From: CAYSCX01 sp964429575
GTDB taxonomy: Bacteria > Desulfobacterota > Binatia > Binatales > Binataceae
Reading direction: 5' to 3'
Assembly (NCBI GenBank): GCA_964429575.1
Contig: CAYSCX010000001.1
Span: 124,001-188,000 of the forward strand
Length of the DNA: 64,000 nucleotides
In this document: in pieces, positions 26,356 through 34,940 of the stretch
Numbering within the stretch: the stretch's first letter is position 1
How the letters are laid out: every line of letters starts with the position of its first letter
Notes under the pieces: model-generated
Seen by the model: the letters and a program-made list of their open reading frames with translations, nothing else
Told to the model about the DNA's origin: nothing
The model's database searches: none
Made by a program: the position numbers and the translations under genes

Positions 26356-27795
26356 TTACGCTGCGAGTTTCGCGGTCGCACCTTCGACCACCGTGCCGGC
26401 GAAGAATTCCGGATTCGCGCGCAGATGAAGCTGCGCGGGGTAGGTGAAGACGAAGTCGCGGTAGTCCGCCTCTGAAATCAGTCCCTTGTCGGCCAGCTTG
26501 TGGCTCTCGAGCAGTACGGTCTTGATGTCCGGCACGTCCCAGTGCCCGATGTCAGAGCTGAAGACCGGCTTAAGCCGCGCACGGAAAGGATTCGCGCGGG
26601 CGTCGAGCGCGCGATGGACGCTCGGATCATCGGCCTCGCAACCGAAATAGAAGTTTTCGAACATGCGCGCGAAGTCGGCCTCGTCGTTCACTCCCGTAAG
26701 GGCCCATTCGTCACGATTCGCCATGCTATCGTCCCGCGCGATGCGCTCGGCGTAGACGCGCTCGCTCTCCGCGGCTGTCTCCGCGACGAACTCCGGTCCG
26801 CCGTACTCGAGCAAAAGCTCGCGCAGGCGCGCGCGATCGGTGCACTCGGGGTCGTAATTCTTGAGTCCTTCCAGGTTGCGCTTCTCCCAATGCTCGGCCA
26901 GCGAATGCAACAAGTCGCACGCCCATCCCGCACCGCATTCTAGAAATCCAAAACTGAGATTCGGGAACCGCGTCGCCACTCCACCCATCACCAGCGACCG
27001 GCACAGCTCGCCTTGCTGATACGCGTGGCCGCCGATGTGGTTGAACATGGAGTTGGTCGGCGAGCGCCGTCCGAGCGGCAGGTAGCGCAGACCAGCAGCG
27101 TTGCCGTGCGACGTGACCGCGAACCGGAGCTCGACGAACTTCCGCCACAGCGGGTCGTAGTCGTAGAAGCTGTCGAGCCCGTAGTTGTCGAAGTACGCCG
27201 CATACGGGAACGCGCCGGGATGCGAGCGCTCGAGCGCGGGAATCGGCCGCGCGACGCCCGGCGGAATCATTGCGACTCTGAAGCCCGCCGACGCCGCAAA
27301 CTCCAACTCCGCGATCGCCTCCTCGGGCGTGTGCATCGGGATCGCTGCGGCCGCCGCGAGGCGATCGCGGTACGGCCCGCAAATCTCCGCGTTCATCGTA
27401 TTGATTGCGCGCACCGCGCCGCGCCGCACGTCGGCGTCGAGGATCGTCAGCAGCGCGAGGCCGCGCGTGGGATAGAGGATTGCGAAGTCGATGCCGATCT
27501 CATCGAGGCGCCGATGGAGAAGGCGCGGCGCCATCACGGTCGCAAGGTAGTAGGCGTCATTCGGCACACCCCACCACAGCCCGCGCATGTCGCCCGTCTC
27601 GCGGTTGCCGCGCGAGAAGGTCGGATGTTCGCGCAACTCGCGTTCGACGCGCTCGACCAGTTCCCTGCCGCCGACCCTTTCGAGATAGCGAGGGAACAGC
27701 GCCTGAGGCTCGAGCAGATGGCCGTCGGCATCGATTATCGGATGGTCCAACCGGCCGCGCAGCGCCCGCACTTTGGCGGCCTTGTCTCCGTCCAC
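26356..27795 (-). CDS. Amidohydrolase-2 family metal-dependent hydrolase, copy A
   Basis: 479-residue TIM-barrel amidohydrolase (PF04909 type). The N terminus carries HPIIDADGHLLEP, in which the usual HxH becomes D-x-D-G-H as in many members of this group. Other landmarks are LYPTRGLAL, IPPGVARPIPALE and the C-terminal FSSDIGHWDVPD with a likely metal Asp. These enzymes hydrolyse or decarboxylate aromatic or lactone substrates; the substrate is unknown. The start is GTG at 27793-27795 with GAGGAGG upstream. Its last 327 bp are nearly identical to copy B at 28122. Confidence 0.88.
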   Translation of the reverse strand: MDGDKAAKVRALRGRLDHPIIDADGHLLEPQALFPRYLERVGGRELVERVERELREHPTFSRGNRETGDMRGLWWGVPNDAYYLATVMAPRLLHRRLDEIGIDFAILYPTRGLALLTILDADVRRGAVRAINTMNAEICGPYRDRLAAAAAIPMHTPEEAIAELEFAASAGFRVAMIPPGVARPIPALERSHPGAFPYAAYFDNYGLDSFYDYDPLWRKFVELRFAVTSHGNAAGLRYLPLGRRSPTNSMFNHIGGHAYQQGELCRSLVMGGVATRFPNLSFGFLECGAGWACDLLHSLAEHWEKRNLEGLKNYDPECTDRARLRELLLEYGGPEFVAETAAESERVYAERIARDDSMANRDEWALTGVNDEADFARMFENFYFGCEADDPSVHRALDARANPFRARLKPVFSSDIGHWDVPDIKTVLLESHKLADKGLISEADYRDFVFTYPAQLHLRANPEFFAGTVVEGATAKLAA

Positions 27796-27921
27796 GACGC
27801 GTTCCTCCTCGCCTGCGGCTTAACGACCCGTAGCCTGTGCCGCCAAAGAGTGTCAAGCACGAGCGCGCGCGCCCCGAGAACTTGGGACGCGTGCGGTGAA
27901 GAATCCGCGATCAGCCTGCGG

Positions 27922-28117
27922 TCAGTTGTGATGTGTCTGATGGTGGCGCGATGCGATCTGCGCGATGCCGTCGCGTCCACGCGCGAACTCGATGCCTAGC
28001 GCGTCGCGGTAGAAGCGAAGCCTAGCGCGTCGCAGTAGAAGCGCAGCGACCGATCCAAGTCCGCGACTTGGATCACCCCACCGTGTGAAGACCGGTGATC
28101 GACCGCGCACCCGCCAT
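27922..28117 (-). pseudogene. Decayed VOC/glyoxalase-family gene
   Basis: Reading from 28117 leftward, one frame starts MAGARSITGLHTVG and stops. A second frame continues VIQVADLDRSLRFYCDALGF. A third gives RFYRDALGIEFARGRDGIAQ. Together these are the N-terminal VOC motif (H-x-G-(I/V)-x-V-x-D-L-D-R-(S/A)-x-x-F-Y). The frames are broken in part by a tandem duplication of 26 bp (27995-28020 and 28021-28046), which is not a multiple of three. It lies between the two amidohydrolase copies on the same strand. Confidence 0.6.
27995..28046. repeat. 26-bp tandem duplication inside the VOC remnant
   Basis: Two head-to-tail units of CCTAGCGCGTCGC(G/A)GTAGAAG..., 26 bp each, differing at two or three positions. 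On the minus strand each encodes the FY(C/R)DALG segment in different frames. Confidence 0.85.
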
Positions 28118-28121
28118 CGGG

Positions 28122-29558
28122 TTACGCTGCGAGTTTCGCGGTCGCACCTTCGACCACCGTGCCGGCGAAGAATTCCGGATTCGCGCGCAGATGAAGCTGC
28201 GCGGGGTAGGTGAAGACGAAGTCGCGGTAGTCCGCCTCTGAAATCAGTCCCTTGTCGGCCAGCTTGTGGCTCTCGAGCAGTACGGTCTTGATGTCCGGCA
28301 CGTCCCAGTGCCCGATGTCAGAGCTGAAGACCGGCTTAAGCCGCGCACGGAAAGGATTCGCGCGGGCGTCGAGCGCGCGATGGACGCTCGGATCGTCGGC
28401 CTCGCAACCGAAATAGAAGTTTTCGAACATGCGCGCGAAGTCGGCCTCTTCCTTCACTCCGGTCAGTTTCCATTCGTCGCGGTCGGTATCGCGATCGTGT
28501 CGTCCGATTCCTTCGTCGTAAGCGCGTCCGACCCTTGGCGTCCGTTCGTCCGTGTACTCCACGCCGCCCCATTCACGGAGCAGCTCGCGCAGACGCGGCC
28601 GGTCGAGCCGCGCCGGGTCGTAATTCTTGAGTCCTTCCAGGTTGCGCTTCTCCCAATGCTCTCCGAGAGAATGCAACAAGTCGCACGCCCATCCCGCACC
28701 GCATTCCAGAAATCCAAAACTGAGATTCGGGAAGCGCGTCGCGACTCCACCCATCACCAGCGACCGGCACAGCTCGCCTTGCTGATAGGCGTGCCCTCCG
28801 ATGTGGTTGTACATGTAGTTGGTCGGCGATCGCCGCCCGAGCGGCAGGTAGCGCAAGCCGACTCCGCCGTGGGACGTCACCGCAATCTTCAACTCAATGA
28901 ATTTGTGCCAGACCGGGTCGTAGTCATGGAAACTGTCGAGCCCGTAGCAATCGAAATACGCCGCGTATGGAAACGCCTCGGGGTACTTCAGTTCCAGCGC
29001 GGGAATCGGGCGCGCGACGCCGGGCGGAATCATCGCGACCTTGAAGCCGCGCGATGCCACAAACTCCAACTCCGCGATCGCCTCCGCCGGCACATGCATC
29101 GGAATCACTGCCGCCGGGGCGAGCCGGTCGCGGAATTGACCGCAGATGTCCGCGTTCATCGTGTTGATCGCGCGGCACGCCACGCGCCGTATGTCGGTGT
29201 CATGAATGGTCGGTAAAGCGAGCCCGAGCGTCGGATAAAGAATTGCGAAGTCGATGCCGATCTCCTCGAGACGGCGATGCAATAGTCTTGGCGCCATCAC
29301 GGTCGCGAGGTCGTAAGCGTCGTTGCCGACGCCCCACCACGCGCCGCGCATGTCGCCGGTCTTAAGATTTCCGCGCGAACCGGTTGGATGCTGCGTAAGC
29401 TCGCGCAAATATCGCTCGGACATCTCTTTGCCGCCCAATTTTCGAAGGTATTGGTAATAGAGGGGCGCGGGCTCGATCAGATGGCCGTCTGCGTCGATTA
29501 CCGGATGGTCGAAGCGGGCGCGCAGCGCCCGCACCTTGTTGGTATCGTCGGCGTCCAT
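28122..29558 (-). CDS. Amidohydrolase-2 family metal-dependent hydrolase, copy B
   Basis: 478-residue paralogue of copy A with the same landmarks: HPVIDADGHLIEP, LYPTLGLAL, IPPGVARPIPALE, SSDIGHWDVPD. The N-terminal three quarters is clearly diverged from copy A, but the C-terminal 108 residues are identical. I start at the ATG at 29556-29558 because it aligns with the start of copy A; an in-frame TTG at 29579 would add seven residues. The two genes probably arose by tandem duplication with the VOC gene between them, followed by conversion of the 3' end. Confidence 0.88.
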   Translation of the reverse strand: MDADDTNKVRALRARFDHPVIDADGHLIEPAPLYYQYLRKLGGKEMSERYLRELTQHPTGSRGNLKTGDMRGAWWGVGNDAYDLATVMAPRLLHRRLEEIGIDFAILYPTLGLALPTIHDTDIRRVACRAINTMNADICGQFRDRLAPAAVIPMHVPAEAIAELEFVASRGFKVAMIPPGVARPIPALELKYPEAFPYAAYFDCYGLDSFHDYDPVWHKFIELKIAVTSHGGVGLRYLPLGRRSPTNYMYNHIGGHAYQQGELCRSLVMGGVATRFPNLSFGFLECGAGWACDLLHSLGEHWEKRNLEGLKNYDPARLDRPRLRELLREWGGVEYTDERTPRVGRAYDEGIGRHDRDTDRDEWKLTGVKEEADFARMFENFYFGCEADDPSVHRALDARANPFRARLKPVFSSDIGHWDVPDIKTVLLESHKLADKGLISEADYRDFVFTYPAQLHLRANPEFFAGTVVEGATAKLAA

Positions 29559-29638
29559 GGTGCGGTTCGTTCCCTCCAATGTGAGGCTAAACGACCGCTA
29601 CCGCACGCCTTGGAATGGTGTCAAGCAAGCGCGACCCC

Positions 29639-29797
29639 TGGCAGGGTGTTGAGAAAAGCTACGAGTTCCAAGCTGGCAGCGACTTTGCCCTCAACGCCCT
29701 GCGTAAAAGCTGGCTGCCTTCCTAATCTTCTCCCCCACTGGGGGAGACGCGAGAGAGGGAGCAGGCGGTTGAAAATGAGTTTTTCAACCGCCTGCCA
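29639..29797. repeat. 159-bp three-hairpin repeat, copy 3
   Basis: Same 159-bp length and layout as copies 1 and 2, but with ends TGGCAGGGTG...CCGCCTGCCA. The flanking TA/TA pair has become TG/CA, and the right hairpin is GCAGGCGGTTG/CAACCGCCTGC, where a T-A pair has become G-C on both arms. Hairpin 1 keeps pairing through a G-T wobble. It lies between the start of amidohydrolase copy B and the end of the Cys-rich gene, not on a stop codon. Confidence 0.9.
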
Positions 29798-29833
29798 AGG
29801 CGCCCTCGGTACGGACCTCCGCAACTGCTCAGA

Positions 29834-30118
29834 TCACGAATCGTGCTTGTGATCGTGCTGCCGGCCTAACTGCGCGAGGCCATCGCCGAAGCGATGCTCT
29901 TGCGGCTTCTTCCGAACCTGCGGCGTCTCATGCAACGCGATGCACCGCGCATGAGCTGTGTGTTCCACTTCGACTTGCGCGCCGAAGCCCAGCCGCTGGC
30001 CGCAGTAGCTGCAACGGCGCTCGGCGAGCGTGCGGTGCCCGATACACATTTCATGCGAACAGGAGCCTCTACACGGCCCACCGGGTGTTCCAGGCGATGG
30101 AATCCGAACGTAGTCCAT
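29834..30118 (-). CDS. Small Cys/His-rich protein, probable zinc binder
   Basis: 94 residues from the ATG at 30116-30118, with AAGGGAG nine bases upstream. The core is C-x5-C-S-H-E-M-C-I-G-H followed by RRCSYCGQRLG and HARCIALHE, giving several Cys and His that could form one or two zinc sites. The C terminus is His/Lys-rich (QHDHKHDS), possibly another metal-binding tail. I do not recognise the family. It is preceded by an AT-richer region with hairpins that probably holds its promoter. Confidence 0.55.
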   Translation of the reverse strand: MDYVRIPSPGTPGGPCRGSCSHEMCIGHRTLAERRCSYCGQRLGFGAQVEVEHTAHARCIALHETPQVRKKPQEHRFGDGLAQLGRQHDHKHDS

Positions 30119-30127
30119 GCATCTCAA

Positions 30128-30543
30128 CTCCCTTGCGAAATCCGCGGGTCCAAGCCGGCAGGGAGACGTCGCGAGGCGGCGTCGTCCAACTCTCGCGAGC
30201 GGCGCGGCTCCCCGGGGTTAACAGCCAGTTCGAGGCTGTTGACCGCATGTGCCGCCAAAGATTGCCTCTCCCAAGCTACCTTCGTCCCTGCCCGACTTTT
30301 CCCGTCAATGTGTAGCAGAGTCTCCACTAACAGTTTGTTAAGACTCCTCTACGCATATTTAACACTGCTTTCTAGTGCTTAGATATGTCTAGACTTTGTA
30401 TCGCTGTTCCTGCGATGAAGCAAACTGAATCGTCCGCGCCCGGGACACTCCGCCAGAGCCCATATCGAACCTGTAGATTCGATAGATAATTCGAGGGCTT
30501 AGGCGAGATCACACCCTGCTGGGCGTGCGACGGGCAGTGCGCG
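30128..30543. other. AT-richer intergenic region with three imperfect hairpins
   Basis: No gene seen. Hairpins: GGTTAACAGCC/GGCTGTTGACC with a 7-nt loop (about 30218-30246); GTAGcaGAGTCT...AGACTCctCTAC (about 30313-30354) with an inner TAACA/TGTTA; and CATAT...CACT...AGTG...ATATG (about 30353-30387). The A+T content from about 30290 to 30410 is well above the flanks. It could hold a promoter or operator for the Cys-rich gene, or a structured RNA. Confidence 0.4.
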
Positions 30544-31005
30544 CTATTCGCTGGCGGGATTCGCGCTCGGACTCGGCGATGCGTTCCCGAGGTATTCGCG
30601 CATCCGCCCCAAGTGACGCCGCATGTACCCGCGAACCGTCCTCGCCGGTACGCGCGCAACCCGCCCCAGCGCCAGCGCCGCCGCAAGCTCCGACATCGCC
30701 GCTTCCATCGCGCGCCGGTCGGGCGGATCTTGCGATGCCGCCTTCGCACCGCGCTCGACCGCTTGCGCAACCGTGTCACCGGTCGCGGCACGCCTCGCGA
30801 GTGCCACAAACGTGTGCCGTAAATCTTTCACTTCGGCGATGTCGTACAGCCGCGCGCGCTCGACCGCCGACGCCGCGAACACCAGATCGCCGATCATCGA
30901 CGTGGCCTGCGATTGCGCATATGGCGATTGCAGCTCGGGGAGCAACGTCTCCTGAACCGCGCGCGCCAGCCCCGCGAGCAACTCCATCGGTGTCGGTCTA
31001 AGCAT
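30544..31005 (-). CDS. Hypothetical protein next to phosphotransferase
   Basis: 153-residue, mostly helical, Ala- and Arg-rich soluble protein without signal peptide. It starts MLRPTPMELLAGLARAVQET, eight bases after the phosphotransferase stop on the same strand. Small helical proteins of this kind often sit next to APH-like kinases and may be a partner subunit, but I cannot name the family with certainty. The C-terminal tail (SPSPSANPASE) is low complexity. Confidence 0.7.
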   Translation of the reverse strand: MLRPTPMELLAGLARAVQETLLPELQSPYAQSQATSMIGDLVFAASAVERARLYDIAEVKDLRHTFVALARRAATGDTVAQAVERGAKAASQDPPDRRAMEAAMSELAAALALGRVARVPARTVRGYMRRHLGRMREYLGNASPSPSANPASE

Positions 31006-31012
31006 TGCGCCC

Positions 31013-32017
31013 TCACACCAGCTTCAGTTGCGTCGCGAGGTCGTCGAACAGCCGCGGCAGCAGCATCTCCAACAGCGGCATCACCGTGTCCTGCGTGCGT
31101 CCCTCGACGAAATCGCGGATGCCGGTCAGGCAGATCACTGCCATCTTCGCGTTCCCGAGCACCTGGTAGAAGAACAGCCGCTTCCGATCGATGCGCCGCT
31201 CTGCCTTGGTTTCGTAGAGCCGCAGAAACTCGCTGCGCTCCATCAACCCCGCCGCGATCTCCTCGCGCCCCCAAAACAACATTGACGCCCACCCGAGGTC
31301 CTCCATCGGGTCGCCCAGGTGCGCCATCTCCCAATCGAGCATCGCGATGATTCCGCCCTCGTCGTACAAATAATTTCCTGAGCGGTAATCGCCGTGGACG
31401 ACCGTCACGCGGTCGGTCGCGACCGGGTTCGCGCAAAGCCACGCGAATGCCGCCGACAGTACCGGGTAATGCTCGCCCATCCGGTCGCACTCGTAGATTT
31501 CCTGCCAGTGCGCTGCCTGGACGCGCGCCGGCTCCAGAGGATCGTTCGGCTCGCCCAGCCACTCGAGGCCATGCGCTCGATAGTCGATCGACTGGAGCTT
31601 CGCCAGCTCGCCGAGAAAATCATCCGCGACTTTTGCGCGCAGTTCCGCGGGCTCCTCGGGAGCGAACGCGCCGGGGCTCACGCGACCCGGCAGCCGATGC
31701 ATGATGAAGAACGGCCGATCCATCACCGACCGATCCAGCTCGACGAACAGCGGCTCCGGCACCTTGAGTCCCGCCCGATGCATCGCCTGGAGCACCTTGA
31801 ACTCGCGCTCGCGTTCGGACTTGAGCAGCCCGCCGGTTGGATCGCGGCGCGCGATCAGCGGACGCGAGCGCCGCTCGCCGCTGGCGCTCCACTCGATATC
31901 GAATGCGTACGTCTCGCGCGACGCGCCCCCTGCGACGCGCCGAAGGCCAACCACGCGCAGCTCGCCCGCGTTCGGCATTTTGCCCTTGAGGTAGCGGGTG
32001 AGCCGTTCGGCATCCAT
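31013..32017 (-). CDS. APH-like phosphotransferase (ACAD10-type)
   Basis: 334-residue kinase-fold protein of the aminoglycoside phosphotransferase superfamily. The N-lobe has LRRVAGGASRETYAFDIEW. The catalytic loop is VVHGDYRSGNYLYDE and the metal-binding segment LDWEMAHLGDPMEDLGW. The sequence is of the type associated with acyl-CoA dehydrogenase 10, thought to phosphorylate hydroxy-acyl substrates, rather than antibiotic resistance enzymes. It is grouped with an LLM oxidoreductase upstream (85 bp) and the small helical protein downstream. Confidence 0.87.
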   Translation of the reverse strand: MDAERLTRYLKGKMPNAGELRVVGLRRVAGGASRETYAFDIEWSASGERRSRPLIARRDPTGGLLKSEREREFKVLQAMHRAGLKVPEPLFVELDRSVMDRPFFIMHRLPGRVSPGAFAPEEPAELRAKVADDFLGELAKLQSIDYRAHGLEWLGEPNDPLEPARVQAAHWQEIYECDRMGEHYPVLSAAFAWLCANPVATDRVTVVHGDYRSGNYLYDEGGIIAMLDWEMAHLGDPMEDLGWASMLFWGREEIAAGLMERSEFLRLYETKAERRIDRKRLFFYQVLGNAKMAVICLTGIRDFVEGRTQDTVMPLLEMLLPRLFDDLATQLKLV

Positions 32018-32102
32018 CGAATCTGTGCGCCGACAACGACACCGCGCGCGACCATCGCCTGATCGCGCTCGGCGCGGGCCTCGTTCCTCGCGATCTGCGC
32101 GG

Positions 32103-33023
32103 CTATGCGAACGCCGGCATCACCTCGCGCGCGAACAGCTCAAGCGTCGGCGGCGGCGCGAAGTCGCTGAAGAAAACCGTAAACGTCGTGATTCCCATCT
32201 TGACCCGTTGCTTCAGTTGCTCGACCAGCTCCGCAGGCGTTCCCTTGATACCCGTCGTGGAGAACGGCTTCAGCCCCTGCGCCATCTTCCACTTCTGTTC
32301 GACCTCGTCCTTGGTCGTGCCGATGCACACCAGGAGCTGCTCTGAGACTTCGATCGAATTCGGATCGCGACCGACCGTCTTGCAGTGCTCCTTCAGCACG
32401 TTGTACTTGCGCTCGAAACTGTCGTAGCCGGCCGGGCAATTCCACCGGTCCGCGTACTTGGCGACCAGCTTCAGCATCACCTTCTCGCCGCTCCCGCCAA
32501 TCGTGATCGGCGGATGCGGCTTCTGCACCGCCTTGGGATTGCAGAGCGCATCGGCGATTGTGTAGTGGCGGCCTTTGAAGCTCGCCTTCTTCTCGGTGAA
32601 CATCAGCTTCAGGATTTGCAGCCCTTCGCCGAGCTGCTGCAGCCGCACCTTCATGGACGGAAACTCATAGCCGTACGCGCGATACTCCTCGTCCATCCAG
32701 CCCGCGCCCAGTCCCACCTCCAGCCGTCCGTTGGAGACGTGGTCTATGGTGCAGAGCGTCTTCGCCAGCAGCGCCGGATTGCGGTACGAATTGCAGAGCA
32801 CCAGCGAGCCGATGCGCAGCTTCTCCGTCTTCGCGCAAAGGGCGCTCATCAGGGCGAGACATTCATGATGGTCGAGGTCTGGCATCCCGCGCGTCCACAT
32901 GTGGTCGACCAGCCACATCGAGTGGTAGCCGAGCTTTTCGCAGAGCTGCGCCCGATCGACGAGCGCTTGATACGGCTGTCCGGCTTGCGGCGAGAAGAGG
33001 GCGAATTGCACCTTGCGGCTCAT
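32103..33023 (-). CDS. LLM-class flavin/F420-dependent oxidoreductase
   Basis: 306-residue luciferase-like TIM barrel. Recognisable strands are LGYHSMWLVDHMW, LRIGSLVLCNSYRNPALLAKTL, NGRLEVGLGAGWMDEEYRAYG and PPITIGGSGEKVMLKLVAKYADRWN. These match the F420-dependent group that includes tetrahydromethanopterin reductase-like enzymes. Cofactor choice (F420 or FMN) cannot be fixed from sequence. It is first gene of a minus-strand operon with the APH-like kinase. Confidence 0.87.
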   Translation of the reverse strand: MSRKVQFALFSPQAGQPYQALVDRAQLCEKLGYHSMWLVDHMWTRGMPDLDHHECLALMSALCAKTEKLRIGSLVLCNSYRNPALLAKTLCTIDHVSNGRLEVGLGAGWMDEEYRAYGYEFPSMKVRLQQLGEGLQILKLMFTEKKASFKGRHYTIADALCNPKAVQKPHPPITIGGSGEKVMLKLVAKYADRWNCPAGYDSFERKYNVLKEHCKTVGRDPNSIEVSEQLLVCIGTTKDEVEQKWKMAQGLKPFSTTGIKGTPAELVEQLKQRVKMGITTFTVFFSDFAPPPTLELFAREVMPAFA

Positions 33024-33149
33024 TCAATGACTCCCGTATTTGTTCAAATTGGTAACGCGCTCTGTTTCGCACGCGCGCGCCGTCGTGGTCAACCGCTGAT
33101 ACTCGCGCGCATCGGCTCGTGATATAGAAACGCCGCGCGAATCGATCCG

Positions 33150-34313
33150 ATGAAGCCCTTCGCCCGACGCCACATCGCCGTCCTGCAATTCGCGGCGGCG
33201 CTCGCCGCATTTGCGCTATCGGTTGCACACGCCGCTCCGCCGCTTGAAAAAGGATTCGTCGAGCGCGGCGCCGCGCGCGAACTCAAGGACGCCCCCGGCA
33301 TCTATGAGTGGACCTTCGATGCCACCCGCGGACTGTCGCCGTTCGATCGCATCGCGCTGCATCGCATCGCGCGCGGCCCGACGACGCCCGCGCATCCTGA
33401 GACCGCTCTTCTCTACCTCCCCGGCACCAACATGAACGGCGAGGTCGCGATCGAAGATCCGCGCTACTCGCTGCCGGTGTACCTCGCGGCCAAGGGCGTC
33501 GATGTGTGGGCGCTCGACTACCGCACGCACTTCGTACCGCCTGACACGCCGATCGAGAAGCTCGGTGAACTGCGTGCATGGACTAATGATTCGTTCCTCG
33601 GCGACATCAGTGCGGCCGCGAGGTTCGTCAGCACGAAGACCGGCGATGCGAAACTCTTCATCGCGGGCTTCAGCCGTGGCGCGACGTTCGCGTATCTGTT
33701 CGCGGCGGAGCATCCCGACGCCACCGCGGGCCTTGTGATTCTCGACGGCTACGTAAGCGGGAGCGCGATGCCCGGATACGATTCGACCAAAGCCGCCGAC
33801 GACCTCGGCGGCCGTCAGCTCACCTTCGATAAGCGCCACAAACTGCTTGAGATGGTAATCGCGAATCCCGACGGTCCCGCGCCGCTTCCGAAGTTCAAAA
33901 CCGCGCGCGACAACTTGATTCACGTGGTCGAGCGGCCCGGCGCGCTCGGCGCGCCAAAGGGGCTCGCGAATCCGAGCGGCGGATTTTCCGATCCCGTAGT
34001 CCTCGCGAAGTTGTTGATTACCTACGATCGATGGTGGCCCGCTGTTCAGAATGGCGCGGGCTCATTGACCCCCGCGCGCCGCAACGCGCTCAGGGCATCG
34101 AAGATTCGGGTCATCGCATTTGCGAGCACGAACATCTTCCCTGGTTGGTCGAAGCAGGTAACCGAATCCGCCAATTCGACCGCCGCCGGTGCGAAAGTTG
34201 TTGTACTCGACGGCTGGGGCCATCTCGACGTGATCGCGGGAACCAAGGCCGAGCAGCAGGTCTTCGCGCCGCTCCTCGAGTGGCTCAGGCAGCATCGACC
34301 GGCGGGCGGGTGA
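33150..34313 (+). CDS. Exported alpha/beta hydrolase
   Basis: 387-residue protein with a signal peptide (FAAALAAFALSVAHA, cleavage near residue 28). The alpha/beta-hydrolase nucleophile elbow is GFSRGA (Ser in GxSxG) at about residue 174, after ALDYRTHFV. A late LDGWGHLDVIAG segment supplies the catalytic His. It may be an esterase or lipase-like enzyme. It diverges from the LLM operon and its end overlaps the convergent small membrane gene by 29 bp. Confidence 0.85.
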   Translation: MKPFARRHIAVLQFAAALAAFALSVAHAAPPLEKGFVERGAARELKDAPGIYEWTFDATRGLSPFDRIALHRIARGPTTPAHPETALLYLPGTNMNGEVAIEDPRYSLPVYLAAKGVDVWALDYRTHFVPPDTPIEKLGELRAWTNDSFLGDISAAARFVSTKTGDAKLFIAGFSRGATFAYLFAAEHPDATAGLVILDGYVSGSAMPGYDSTKAADDLGGRQLTFDKRHKLLEMVIANPDGPAPLPKFKTARDNLIHVVERPGALGAPKGLANPSGGFSDPVVLAKLLITYDRWWPAVQNGAGSLTPARRNALRASKIRVIAFASTNIFPGWSKQVTESANSTAAGAKVVVLDGWGHLDVIAGTKAEQQVFAPLLEWLRQHRPAGG

Positions 34314-34551
34314 CCGCCGACACCCGCGAGCGCATCAGGAACGCGCCCGTGAGCGCCCACACCCCAAATGCCAGCCCAACCACAAACCACAACGCAACCG
34401 AGCGATCGCGCCGCGATGCAATCACCGCCGTCAGCGGCGCGAGCGCGGCATTGACGAACAGCGACGTCGCGATCACTGTCGCCGGCGGTCCCGCGTGACC
34501 CATCAGGATGAATCCCGACGCGATGCTCAAGATCGTCGCGACCGTTTCCAT
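34285..34551 (-). CDS. Small two-helix membrane protein
   Basis: 88 residues with two or three hydrophobic segments (VATILSIASGFILMG, ATVIATSLFVNAALAPLTAVIA, LWFVVGLAFGVWALTGAFL) separated by a basic RRDRS loop. No family recognised. The 3' end overlaps the convergent hydrolase gene. GC-rich third positions and a clean transmembrane pattern favour a real gene. Confidence 0.55.
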   Translation of the reverse strand: METVATILSIASGFILMGHAGPPATVIATSLFVNAALAPLTAVIASRRDRSVALWFVVGLAFGVWALTGAFLMRSRVSAVTRPPVDAA

Positions 34552-34591
34552 CGTTGTTACCCGCGCCGCACGCTCGATATAGTATCAGTAG

Positions 34592-34936
34592 ATGGCACGG
34601 CGAGATTCAGACTCCTTCATGTCGAAGCTTCGCCAGATGAGCGAGGAGGGTCTTGGGAGCTTCCTCGACGAGGCGATGACCAGTGAGCGCGTCCGCAAGG
34701 GCCTCGGCCGCGCCGGAGAGCGCTTCATGGCGCAGAAGAGCACTTTCGACCGCAACATCGAGACGATCATGGACTTCGTAAATCTGCCTTCCAAGAAGGA
34801 CATTCGCGAACTCAAGGCGCGCCTCGATCATCTGTCGAGCCAGCTTCTCAACTTGAGCCTCAAGATCGACCGCGTGCTCGGCGCGGATAAGACCGTCCCG
34901 CTTCGTCGACCGCCCCGCCGCGGCTCGAAAAGCTGA
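34592..34936 (+). CDS. Hypothetical phasin-like helical protein
   Basis: 114 residues, highly charged and helical, with a heptad-like region near the C terminus (DIRELKARLDHLSSQLLNLSLKIDRVLG). Short helical proteins with this LPSKKDIRELKARLD pattern resemble phasin or PHA-synthase associated coiled coils, but no PHA gene is nearby, so this is a weak analogy. It ends four bases before the convergent ArsA-like gene. Confidence 0.7.
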   Translation: MARRDSDSFMSKLRQMSEEGLGSFLDEAMTSERVRKGLGRAGERFMAQKSTFDRNIETIMDFVNLPSKKDIRELKARLDHLSSQLLNLSLKIDRVLGADKTVPLRRPPRRGSKS

Positions 34937-34940
34937 TCAT

